Notes under the pieces: model-generated
Told to the model about the DNA's origin: nothing
Databases searched by the model: none
Seen by the model: the letters and a program-made list of their open reading frames with translations, nothing else
Translations under genes and position numbers: made by a program
Shown here: positions 1-6,041 of the stretch, piece by piece
Layout of the letters: each line of letters starts with the position of its first letter
How positions within the stretch are numbered: position 1 is the first letter of the stretch
Assembly: GCA_947505025.1 (NCBI GenBank)
Contig: CANNIJ010000085.1
Location: 1 to 6,041, forward strand
DNA from: Legionellaceae bacterium
GTDB taxonomy: Bacteria > Pseudomonadota > Gammaproteobacteria > Legionellales > Legionellaceae
DNA length: 6,041 bases
Direction: 5' to 3'

Positions 1-339
1 ATTGAGGGTAATCGCCACATTCCGTTTGATATTAGACGCATCTACTACCTTTACGATGTCCCTGGAGGAAGCGAACGTGGTGGTCATGCACACAAAGCTT
101 TAAGTCAGTTGATTATCGCAATATCAGGCACCTTTGATGTGATTCTTAGTGACGGCTGTGATAAGAAGAGGTTTCACTTAAATCGTTCTTTCCAAGGTTT
201 GTATGTATGCCCAATGCTGTGGCGCGAATTAGATAATTTTTCATCTGGATCCGTATGCTTAGTCTTGGCATCCAACGTTTACGATGAATCTGATTATTAC
301 CGCAATTATGAAGAATATCTGAAGGCATTAAATAAATGA
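1..339 (+). CDS. fdtA: dTDP-4-keto-6-deoxyglucose 3,4-ketoisomerase (FdtA/QdtA/WxcM family), 3' part only
   Basis: The enzyme moves the keto group of dTDP-4-keto-6-deoxy-glucose from C4 to C3 in the cytoplasm, giving the substrate for 3-amination. The frame is open from base 1, so 112 codons remain and the true start lies upstream. The cupin core is clear: the RGGHAHK motif (residues 26-32 of the fragment) carries the His-x-His pair that is catalytic in FdtA, followed by the family pattern of strands and a C-terminal segment resembling the FdtA tail (LASNVYDESDYYRNY). Compared with stand-alone FdtA of about 140 residues as I recall it, some 20 N-terminal residues are missing. It overlaps the aminotransferase by 4 bp (ATGA), as expected for consecutive pathway steps. 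Residues reported to decide galacto versus gluco product lie near the missing N-terminus, so Fuc3N and Qui3N routes cannot be told apart. A longer WxcM-like protein with an N-terminal acetyltransferase domain is also possible. The family is secure; the symbol is tentative. Confidence 0.87.
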   Translation: MEGNRHIPFDIRRIYYLYDVPGGSERGGHAHKALSQLIIAISGTFDVILSDGCDKKRFHLNRSFQGLYVCPMLWRELDNFSSGSVCLVLASNVYDESDYYRNYEEYLKALNK

Positions 340-1448
340 ATATTCCATTTCTTGATTTGAAAGCTCCGTATGTTGAGTTAAAATCCGAAATTGACGAAGC
401 GGTTGCGCGGGCTATGAACTCTGGATGGTTTATTGGCGGGGCCGAAGTTGAGCAATTTGAATTGGAATTCGCCAATTATTGTGACGCAGCTTATGCAATC
501 GGCGTTGCAAACGGTTTAGACGCCCTACATCTGGCGTTGCTCGCCATGGGTGTTGGACCAGGCGACGAAGTCATTGTGCCTAGCAATACATATATCGCAA
601 CTTGGTTAGCCGTTAGCCAATGCGGCGCAACACCGGTGCCAGTAGAGCCTGATCCCCAAACTTTCAACATAAACCCACTAGGTATCGAAACTGCGATCAC
701 TGCACGAACCAAGGTTATTTTGCCTGTGCATCTGTATGGTCAACCAGCGGATCTTGACCCAATTATCGCGGTTGCTCGCCGCCATAATTTACGAGTGCTA
801 GAGGATGGCGCGCAGGCGCATGGTGCTCGTTATAAGGAGAAGCGCATTGGCGGCCACGGAGATGCCGTAGCCTGGAGTTTTTACCCCGGGAAAAATTTAG
901 GCGCAATGGGTGATGGAGGGGCGGTGACTACCAACGATCCAGAGCTGGCGGATCGCATCCAATTGTTGCGCAATTATGGATCGCGCGTTAAATACGTCAA
1001 TGAAGTTAAGGGTTACAACAGTCGCCTAGATCCACTACAAGCAGCGATATTGCGTGTGAAGTTGAAGCACCTTGATGAGTGGAACGCAAGACGTGCTGCA
1101 AGCGCGTTCCAGTATCAGAACGGGCTTGCTGATTGTGGCCTCACATTGCCGATTGTCCCAACTTGGGCAAGTCCAGTGTGGCATCTTTATGTTGTAAGGC
1201 ACTCGCATCGCGACTTGTTACAAGCGATGTTAAATACGGCTGGGATCGGTACTTTGATTCACTATCCCATTCCGCCTCATTTACAAGGTGCTTACCGAGA
1301 CCTTGGGTTTAGTGAGGGAGCATTTCCTATCGCTGAACGAATTCACAAGGAAGTCTTAAGCCTCCCAATGTTTCCGAGTATGACAAAAATCCAAATGACT
1401 GCAGTCATTCAAGCAATTAGTAAATCAACGTCTACATGCCAAGGATAG
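336..1448 (+). CDS. fdtB: PLP-dependent dTDP-3-keto-6-deoxyhexose 3-aminotransferase (DegT/DnrJ/EryC1/StrS family)
   Basis: A 370-residue protein, the usual length for sugar aminotransferases of this family. It would transfer an amino group from glutamate to C3 of the dTDP-3-keto-6-deoxyhexose made by the preceding isomerase, giving dTDP-Fuc3N or dTDP-Qui3N. Visible landmarks are the N-terminal FLDLKAPY, the phosphate-binding region around NGLDAL (residues 59-64), EDGAQAHGA (156-164) with Asp157 and Gln160 contacting PLP, and FYPGKNLGAMGDGGA (182-196) with Lys186 as the Schiff-base lysine. The C-terminal IHYPIPPHLQ block (308-317) is also typical of the family. The ATG at 336 overlaps the TGA of the isomerase, and a GAAGG at 321-325 lies 10 nt upstream. 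Substrate assignment rests on pairing with the isomerase; the sequence itself shows only a sugar aminotransferase of this superfamily. Its 3' end overlaps the flippase start by 13 bp. Confidence 0.9.
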   Translation: MNIPFLDLKAPYVELKSEIDEAVARAMNSGWFIGGAEVEQFELEFANYCDAAYAIGVANGLDALHLALLAMGVGPGDEVIVPSNTYIATWLAVSQCGATPVPVEPDPQTFNINPLGIETAITARTKVILPVHLYGQPADLDPIIAVARRHNLRVLEDGAQAHGARYKEKRIGGHGDAVAWSFYPGKNLGAMGDGGAVTTNDPELADRIQLLRNYGSRVKYVNEVKGYNSRLDPLQAAILRVKLKHLDEWNARRAASAFQYQNGLADCGLTLPIVPTWASPVWHLYVVRHSHRDLLQAMLNTAGIGTLIHYPIPPHLQGAYRDLGFSEGAFPIAERIHKEVLSLPMFPSMTKIQMTAVIQAISKSTSTCQG

Positions 1449-2707
1449 TTAAAGTTGCCGCTGCAAACAGCGTTGTTACATTAACACGGTTAGTGCTAGG
1501 GCTACTTACAAATAAAATGTATGCGGTCCTGCTAGGCCCAGCTGGTTATATGACGCTAGGAAACATTACCAACGCGTTTAACCTTGCTCATGCGGCAAGT
1601 CAGGCAGGGATGAGTAGTGGCGTATCAGCAAATGTTGCCCGCTGTTCTGGAGCAGGTCAGAAACAAGGCTTCCTTTATGCTGGAATGTGTCTTAGTTTAT
1701 GTACCGCAGTTGTGCTTGTCCTAGTTTTCCTTTGCCTCCAATTCAACGGCTTCTTTCCAACAGTCAGCTCTACGACAACCAGTATTTTAATTGTGTCACT
1801 GATACTGGCGGCACCACTTGGGGCATTAATAGGATATTTTAATGGGAGCGAAAACAATAACCCAGTTTATTTAGCGCAATTGTCGGGAGCGATATTACTG
1901 CTACTCGTTGTTTGGGGGTGCTATTCGCTAGGCAGACCAGACTTAGCGCTTGCGACTGCTGGTGCCACAGCACTAGGCGCCGTGCCGGTCTTAATGTGGT
2001 TCGGATATCGAAAGAGATTACATGTAGAAATAACGCCACATACTTCGATGGCCTTATGCTTACGCCCGCTTATAGGCTATCTTTTGATCGGTGCTGTTTC
2101 TGGCGTAGTTGCACAAACGATGCAAATCGCAGTTCGCATGTTGATGTCTAATAGGTTTGGCGACGATGTTGCAGGCTATTGGCAGGCGAGCTGGCGCTTA
2201 AGCGATGCGTATCTTGCCGTGCTGGCCCAAACAATCTCTATGGTATTGCTCCCCAGATACGCACGTTGTCAAAACCGTCCATCCTTAAAGCGTGCGGTGT
2301 TTGAAGGCTTGGCCTGGTTCGCTGGTGGTGCAATGCTGCTTTGCTTTTTCGTATTTATATTTGCAGATCACTTAGTACTTCTGCTATTTTCGCAAGATTT
2401 TGTTAAAGCCGCTGAATTTGTTCGAGTTCAAGTGTTTGGCGATTTCTTGAAAATTATTTCTTGGGTACTAGCCTATGTTATGTTGGCAAAAGGAAACATT
2501 AGAGCATTTGTTATAACTGAAATAGTGGCAGGAACACTATTTGTTGGCTTAACAGCTTTGGCGATTCGTGTTGCTCCATCTATTTTAGATGCAAATTATG
2601 CTTACATTGGGATGTACCTGGCTTACACTATGGCAGTACTTGTTATTGTGATTAAAACTATAAAATCAATGCCTGCAACAGATGTCACCGCAAAGAGTAG
2701 TAAATGA
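1436..2707 (+). CDS. wzx: Wzx-type lipid-linked oligosaccharide flippase (WzxE-like)
   Basis: A 423-residue polytopic membrane protein that would flip undecaprenyl-diphosphate-linked repeat units from the cytoplasmic to the periplasmic face of the inner membrane. About ten to twelve hydrophobic segments can be read, with the first at roughly residues 9-33. The N-terminus (AAANSVVTLTRL, then LLGPAGYMTLGN, residues 32-43) and the central block with DDVAGYWQASWRLSDAYL (243-260), followed by a hydrophobic stretch and LLPRYA, resemble E. coli WzxE. So does GDFLKIISWVLAYVMLAKG (335-353). The ATG at 1436 lies inside the aminotransferase gene and has no good Shine-Dalgarno; a TAA at 1421 in this frame rules out any start further upstream, and the next ATG is codon 28. 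Translation probably depends on coupling to fdtB. WzxE-like flippases handle units containing amino-deoxysugars such as Fuc4NAc, which suits the upstream genes, but the actual substrate is inferred. Confidence 0.9.
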   Translation: MPRIVKVAAANSVVTLTRLVLGLLTNKMYAVLLGPAGYMTLGNITNAFNLAHAASQAGMSSGVSANVARCSGAGQKQGFLYAGMCLSLCTAVVLVLVFLCLQFNGFFPTVSSTTTSILIVSLILAAPLGALIGYFNGSENNNPVYLAQLSGAILLLLVVWGCYSLGRPDLALATAGATALGAVPVLMWFGYRKRLHVEITPHTSMALCLRPLIGYLLIGAVSGVVAQTMQIAVRMLMSNRFGDDVAGYWQASWRLSDAYLAVLAQTISMVLLPRYARCQNRPSLKRAVFEGLAWFAGGAMLLCFFVFIFADHLVLLLFSQDFVKAAEFVRVQVFGDFLKIISWVLAYVMLAKGNIRAFVITEIVAGTLFVGLTALAIRVAPSILDANYAYIGMYLAYTMAVLVIVIKTIKSMPATDVTAKSSK

Positions 2708-3678
2708 GTAAGCGCTATCCCAAAGTTTCGGTAATGGTGATTACTTACAATCAAGAGCGCTACATTCGAGAAACGCTTGATAGTGTTGTGAACCAAAGTT
2801 ATCCAAACTTAGAAGTTGTTGTTGCAGACGACTGCTCTACAGACTCGACTCCAAAGATTATTGCAGAATATCAACTGCGATATCCTGAGATAGTCAAGCC
2901 TGTATTTAATCTTAAAAATCTTGGCATAACAGGTAATTCCAATGCGGCGTTCTTTGCCTGCATTGGCGAATTCATCGCGGTGATGGGAGGCGATGACCTG
3001 TTTCTTCCAGAGAAAATTTTAAGGCAAACTCAACAGTTCGAGCAAGATCCGGCTGTTGTATTGTCGTATCATGCAGTGGAAATTTTTAACTCAGACGACA
3101 AAAAGTTGCTATTTACTACAAATCAAACGCCGAGAGAAGATTTAGCCAACGCCTATGAGATCCTTACCAAAGGGGGCATCCCAGGCGCATCTTCTGTAAT
3201 GGTCAGACGGAGTGCTTGCCCATCAGGGGGATTTGATTCGAGATTGGCCTCTGTTTCAGACTGGCTTTTTTTTACCGAAGTCGGTCTCCGTGGCAGAGTG
3301 GTTAAATTAAACGGAGTCTATGGAAAGTACCGTAAACACTGCGAAGGCGCGAGTAACCGTACATTTGAATTACTGCAAGAAACTTTGAAAACATTTGAAA
3401 TACTACTTGCTAAATACCCAAGTGATAATCGACTCTTGGAAGCCTGCAGAGTGGCGAAAGCAAGGTATTTGGCTGGTGAAGTATTTCGGCAAATCGTAAT
3501 TGGTAATGGTGCACTTGCCCATGCCTTATGTGAACAAATTTTATCGATCCAGAAACGACCTCGATACGTGGCTATGGCTACAGTTGCATTTTTGATAATG
3601 AAATTTCCCATACTAAGCCCGGCGATTTCCTATCCGCTACGAATATCTAAGGCTATATTAAAGCGTGTATTGGGCTAA
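2704..3678 (+). CDS. Family 2 glycosyltransferase (GT-A fold)
   Basis: A 324-residue inverting glycosyltransferase that would add one sugar to the growing lipid-linked repeat unit at the cytoplasmic side of the inner membrane. The GT2 signature is complete. It starts with VSVMVITYNQERYI (residues 8-21), followed by ETLDSVVNQSYPNLEVVVADD with Asp42 and Asp43 for nucleotide binding. A GGDDLF motif (95-100) gives the metal-binding acidic pair, and SDWLFF (185-190) carries a candidate catalytic base, Asp186. After it comes KYRKH (209-213), a usual post-catalytic element. The C-terminal third is helical with a hydrophobic stretch near 287-310, perhaps a membrane contact. The ATG overlaps the flippase stop by 4 bp, and AAAGAG at 2692-2697 is a weak ribosome binding site. 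Donor, acceptor and linkage cannot be read from sequence. It is the only glycosyltransferase in the window, so others needed for the repeat unit must lie elsewhere. Confidence 0.92.
   Translation: MSKRYPKVSVMVITYNQERYIRETLDSVVNQSYPNLEVVVADDCSTDSTPKIIAEYQLRYPEIVKPVFNLKNLGITGNSNAAFFACIGEFIAVMGGDDLFLPEKILRQTQQFEQDPAVVLSYHAVEIFNSDDKKLLFTTNQTPREDLANAYEILTKGGIPGASSVMVRRSACPSGGFDSRLASVSDWLFFTEVGLRGRVVKLNGVYGKYRKHCEGASNRTFELLQETLKTFEILLAKYPSDNRLLEACRVAKARYLAGEVFRQIVIGNGALAHALCEQILSIQKRPRYVAMATVAFLIMKFPILSPAISYPLRISKAILKRVLG
3266..3273 (+). repeat. T8 homopolymer inside the glycosyltransferase
   Basis: Eight T in a row span codons Leu188-Phe189-Phe190, directly after the proposed catalytic Asp186. 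A one-base slip would truncate the enzyme. The gene is intact here, and runs of this length arise by chance in AT-rich coding DNA, so a switching role is only a possibility. Confidence 0.3.
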
Positions 3679-3704
3679 ATCGAAATTTCACCGTAAAAAC
3701 TTAT

Positions 3705-3710
3705 TATAAT
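3705..3710 (+). promoter_or_regulatory. Possible -10 element (TATAAT) upstream of wzy
   Basis: The 81-bp spacer 3679-3759 breaks a run of overlapping genes and holds a perfect TATAAT. At the matching distance upstream (about 3682-3687, GAAATT) there is no good -35 hexamer, and no extended TGn precedes it. The hexamer lies 49 bp before the wzy start, a plausible position for an internal promoter. AT-rich spacers often contain such hexamers by chance, so this is a weak call. No terminator hairpin with a T run is seen in the same spacer. Confidence 0.25.
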
Positions 3711-3759
3711 TAATGCGCAAAGTAAAGTTATCCCTGATTGTAATGAGAGTCTCTATAGA

Positions 3760-4944
3760 ATGATTAAGACTTCTATGCATAGGCACCCAAAAATTGTGTC
3801 ACCGGCGGTTATGGCTTTAAGCCCGTGGCTATTTGTGCTTTTTCTGTATTCATTACGAGCCACCACAAATTGTGTTCCTATTCCAAATCAAGTAACTGGT
3901 CTCTTCATCACGATTGCGGCAGGAATGTTATTAATTCAAGCGTTTATTTCTTCACTTAAGCGCACTCCTATAAATGGCTGTAGGTCTTTAAACTTTTTCA
4001 TATTGAATAAATATATTCGATATATTGGACTCCTCTGGATATTGAGTACGATTTTTGAGATCGCCTATTCTGGGGGACTTCCTTTAATTTGGGCATTTAA
4101 CGGTTCGGAAAAGGACTACACGAACTTCGGTATTCCTTCACTTCATGGTGTATTAAATGGTTTATATTTCTTTTTAATTGGCGGGATAGCTATCAACTAT
4201 TTGATGCAGCCATCTACTTACACTAAATGGTATTTAATAGCACTAATTTGCTGGCCAGTCCTAATGCTTGGGAGGGGAATTTTATTAACTTCGCTGATAC
4301 AGTTGCTTGTTTTATACTTATTTATAAGGGGTATGAAGTTAGCAGTGTTTGCAAAGGCAATAGCAATAGGGTTAATCGCAGTCGTTGCATTCGGTGTTAT
4401 TGGCGATATTCGAGGACGTGAAAGCCCCTTCAGGTATTTAGTCGCGAAGCAGTATGAGACGGCATTTGACGCATTGCCTTCAGGTTTTTTGTGGGTTTAT
4501 GTTTATGCCACAGCGCCGCTTGCCAATTATGCGTTCAACGCTGAGACTGTCCAGCCTGACGGGCAGTTTACATACTCTTCTGTTAATTTAGTGCCTTCAC
4601 TTTTGAGAACCGATTCCTTAAAGCGCGCAGATAATTTTGAATTTGTTGACCAGAACCTTAATGTATCTACTATATTTGCAAGCAGTCATTCAGATTTTGG
4701 ATACGTTGGAGATGCTTCTTTGAGTTGCTTACTGATCGTGTACTCTTTTTATTGGTATACTAAATTACTGAGTTCGCCTATTTTTATCCTTCCTTATTCG
4801 ATGGTCTGTTGTGTTATGATTTTTTCGGTGTTTTATAATTTATTTCTTTTATATCCCTATTTGTTTTCTACGGTGCTACAGGGTTATATTGCATATTGCT
4901 GCACGGAAAAATCAAAAATATTAGGGGGTAGACAGCTAACCTAA
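3760..4944 (+). CDS. wzy: Wzy-type oligosaccharide repeat-unit polymerase
   Basis: A 394-residue, strongly hydrophobic protein with roughly ten or more membrane segments. It would polymerise flipped repeat units in the periplasm. It fits the O-antigen polymerase pattern: a GGLPLIW block (residues 105-111), then FGIPSLHGVLNGLYFFLIGG (123-142). MLGRGILLTSLIQLL (169-183) follows, then GDIRGRESPFRYL (215-227) opening a large periplasmic loop that continues through WVYVYATAPLANYAFNAE (245-262). SSHSDFGYVGDAS (308-320) then returns to the membrane; the Asp-Phe-Gly after a serine-rich turn is typical of this family. The arginines at 172, 218 and 220 are candidates for substrate contact by analogy with other Wzy proteins. 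GAGAG at 3745-3749, 10 nt before the ATG, supports this start; a second in-frame ATG at 3775 is less well placed. Wzy sequences diverge greatly, so the linkage formed is unknown. The gene is visibly more AT-rich than fdtB. Confidence 0.85.
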   Translation: MIKTSMHRHPKIVSPAVMALSPWLFVLFLYSLRATTNCVPIPNQVTGLFITIAAGMLLIQAFISSLKRTPINGCRSLNFFILNKYIRYIGLLWILSTIFEIAYSGGLPLIWAFNGSEKDYTNFGIPSLHGVLNGLYFFLIGGIAINYLMQPSTYTKWYLIALICWPVLMLGRGILLTSLIQLLVLYLFIRGMKLAVFAKAIAIGLIAVVAFGVIGDIRGRESPFRYLVAKQYETAFDALPSGFLWVYVYATAPLANYAFNAETVQPDGQFTYSSVNLVPSLLRTDSLKRADNFEFVDQNLNVSTIFASSHSDFGYVGDASLSCLLIVYSFYWYTKLLSSPIFILPYSMVCCVMIFSVFYNLFLLYPYLFSTVLQGYIAYCCTEKSKILGGRQLT

Positions 4945-4998
4945 AATTTGATGATTATTAGCGTCAATGTGTCAGCTTTGGACAAATAAAATATGAAC

Positions 4999-5003
4999 AA
5001 GGA
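4999..5003 (+). promoter_or_regulatory. Ribosome binding site of the acyltransferase gene
   Basis: AAGGA lies 5 nt before the ATG at 5009 and is the best Shine-Dalgarno sequence in the window. It fixes the start at 5009 rather than the in-frame ATG at 5030. Its quality implies that the reading frame was selected for expression at some point, even though it is now broken downstream. Confidence 0.65.
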
Positions 5004-5008
5004 ACTTT

Positions 5009-6041
5009 ATGCCAAATCTATTTAGTAACATGAAAGGAATACAGGCTTTGAGGTGGTTTGCGGCTTCGGCTGTTGTACTAGCGCACACAGATATTCATCA
5101 ATTTTCTGTTAATCCTAAGTTTTTCGAATTTGGGGCTATTGGGGTTGATATATTTTTTGCTATTAGCGGATTTATCATGATGTATCTTTCCGAGCATCGT
5201 TCGGATGGTTCAGATGTGTTTCTCGCAAAACGAATTATCAGAATAGTACCTCTCTATGCAATATCTACAGTGGCCGTTAGCTGTCTCGCTTACTTTATTC
5301 AAGTAGGAATATTGCCTTCTTCACCAACAATCTTATATCATTACCCCCCCCCCCCAAAAAATGAATTTTGACTGGATTATTTAATCGATTTTATTTTTTA
5401 ATTTTGATCGCCCTCCAGTTAATGCAATTGGATGGACGTTACAGTTTGAATTTTTATTTTATATCTTGATCACGTTGTTTATTTTTTTAAAAATAAAATT
5501 CAGGAAGTTGTTCTTTTTGGTTTTGTTTATTAGTGCTTATTTTATAACACATACATTCGAGACAAAGTATCAAGTAATCTCAAGCCCATTATTAATTGAG
5601 TTTTTAATCGGAATGTTATGTTATGATTTATATAGAGATAGAGTTTTTGATTCCCCAGCATGGATAATGATTTCATTACTATGTTTTTTTATTGGCCTAT
5701 ATATTTGGTTGAATACAAATTTTGGTTCAAGCGTTTACGGAAGAGTTTTTACAGCTGGTGTAGCTGGTGGAGCAGCTTTAATCTTTTCGTTACGAATTGC
5801 CCATTTTATTAAAGTGCCCAAAGTGCTTGAGAATTTAGGAAATGCTTCGTATGTTCTATATCTTGCGCACTGGGTGTTTATGCCCATTGTTAGCCACTTT
5901 GCATTTATGTTTATTGGAGATTTTTTTCTCCTTTATGTATTAACGATATTTATTTTTTTTCAGGTTTTATCGCTTCTTATTTATCGCTTTATTGACCTTC
6001 CGGTTCATCGTTGGTTGCTTCGTGTTCTTGAGATTCGTATA
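5009..6041 (+). pseudogene. Acyltransferase 3 family membrane O-acyltransferase, frame broken at a poly-C run and by a stop; 3' end outside window
   Basis: Members of this family move acyl groups, usually acetyl, across the inner membrane onto sugars. The N-terminal half (5009-5371, 120 codons as written) has the conserved GIQALRWFAASAVVLAH with Arg15 and His26, GVDIFFAISGF (45-55), and the KRIIRIVPLY stretch (74-83). The rest is encoded one base out of phase from about 5361 to the window end. It contains GWTLQFE (5430-5450), several membrane segments, LGNASYVLYLAH (5835-5870) and the closing FIDLP (5988-6002). Joined, the halves give about 343 residues with no stop yet, close to the family length. 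As written, translation ends at TGA 5369-5371. Losing one C, or gaining two, from the run at 5344-5355 would join the frames, but TAA at 5382-5384 would still end translation. In the third frame TGA 5362-5364 ends it. After the TAA the first in-frame ATG is at 5613, so separate translation of the second half is unlikely. Sequence error is an alternative. Confidence 0.82.
5344..5355 (+). repeat. Poly-C tract (12 C), candidate phase-variation switch
   Basis: Twelve consecutive C, followed directly by six A, lie within the acyltransferase coding region and encode part of a Pro-Pro-Pro-Pro stretch between the N-terminal membrane segments and the conserved GWTLQFE block. The surrounding DNA is very AT-rich, so a run this long is hard to explain by chance. 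Homopolymeric C/G runs of this length slip during replication and switch surface-glycan genes in Neisseria, Campylobacter and Helicobacter. A proline-rich loop would tolerate changes of whole codons. The length of such a run is also where sequencing and assembly err most. Confidence 0.9.

Noticed and set aside
109..339. A short isomerase starting at TTG 109
   Set aside because: The same frame is open to base 1 and encodes the essential His-x-His motif before 109, so the gene starts upstream of the window.
146..475. Open frame on the - strand across the isomerase/aminotransferase junction
   Set aside because: It is antisense to two well-supported overlapping genes, has no recognisable domain, and lacks its own ribosome binding site.
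3682..3689. GAAATTTC palindrome upstream of the TATAAT as an operator
   Set aside because: A single 8-bp AT-rich palindrome is expected by chance and there is no second copy in the other spacer.
4227..4421. Short + strand open frame inside wzy
   Set aside because: It lies out of frame within a conserved membrane-protein gene and its translation shows no family features.
4921..4944. Inverted repeat TTAGG...CCTAA at the end of wzy as a terminator
   Set aside because: The stem is only 5 bp with a 14-base loop, and no run of T follows; it also overlaps the coding end.
5009..5371. A genuine 120-residue protein ending after the poly-C run
   Set aside because: It lacks the second half of the acyltransferase fold, and that half is present immediately downstream in another frame, so this is a truncated product and not a complete small gene.
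5916..5931. GGAGA-T6-TCTCC hairpin
   Set aside because: A 5-bp stem inside the acyltransferase reading frame, without a downstream T run; it reads as ordinary coding sequence.

Overview
The window is part of a Wzx/Wzy-dependent surface-polysaccharide locus (O-antigen or capsule) from a Gram-negative bacterium. All genes are on the + strand. Moderate GC, ATGA-type gene overlaps and a WzxE-like flippase suggest a proteobacterium, probably gamma or beta. The sequence alone does not fix the genus.

Layout: (1) 1-339, the 3' end of a dTDP-4-keto-6-deoxyhexose 3,4-ketoisomerase of the FdtA/QdtA/WxcM family, cut by the left edge. (2) 336-1448, a PLP-dependent sugar 3-aminotransferase (FdtB/QdtB type). 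(3) 1436-2707, a WzxE-like lipid-linked oligosaccharide flippase. (4) 2704-3678, a family 2 glycosyltransferase. These four overlap head to tail by 4, 13 and 4 bp and look like one translationally coupled unit. After an 81-bp spacer with a perfect TATAAT hexamer comes (5) 3760-4944, a Wzy-type repeat-unit polymerase. After a 64-bp spacer comes (6) 5009-6041, a family 3 membrane acyltransferase (a likely glycan O-acetyltransferase) whose frame is broken and which runs off the right edge.

How they fit together: the isomerase and aminotransferase make a dTDP-3-amino-3,6-dideoxyhexose (Fuc3N or Qui3N). The glycosyltransferase adds a sugar to the lipid-linked repeat unit, Wzx flips the unit across the inner membrane, Wzy polymerises it, and the acyltransferase would decorate it. 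The N-acetyltransferase (FdtC/QdtC) expected in this pathway is not in the window. It may lie upstream, or be fused to the missing N-terminus of the first gene as in WxcM.

The most notable signal is a run of 12 C (5344-5355) inside the acyltransferase, in very AT-rich DNA. The conserved N-terminal half is encoded before the run in one frame and the conserved C-terminal half after it in another. This is what a phase-variable contingency gene looks like. However, the frame that would restore the protein also meets a TAA at 5382-5384, so the sequence as given cannot make the full enzyme at any tract length. It is therefore a decayed phase-variable gene, an ordinary pseudogene, or a sequence error. 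I see no RNA genes, insertion sequences, CRISPR arrays or convincing terminators.
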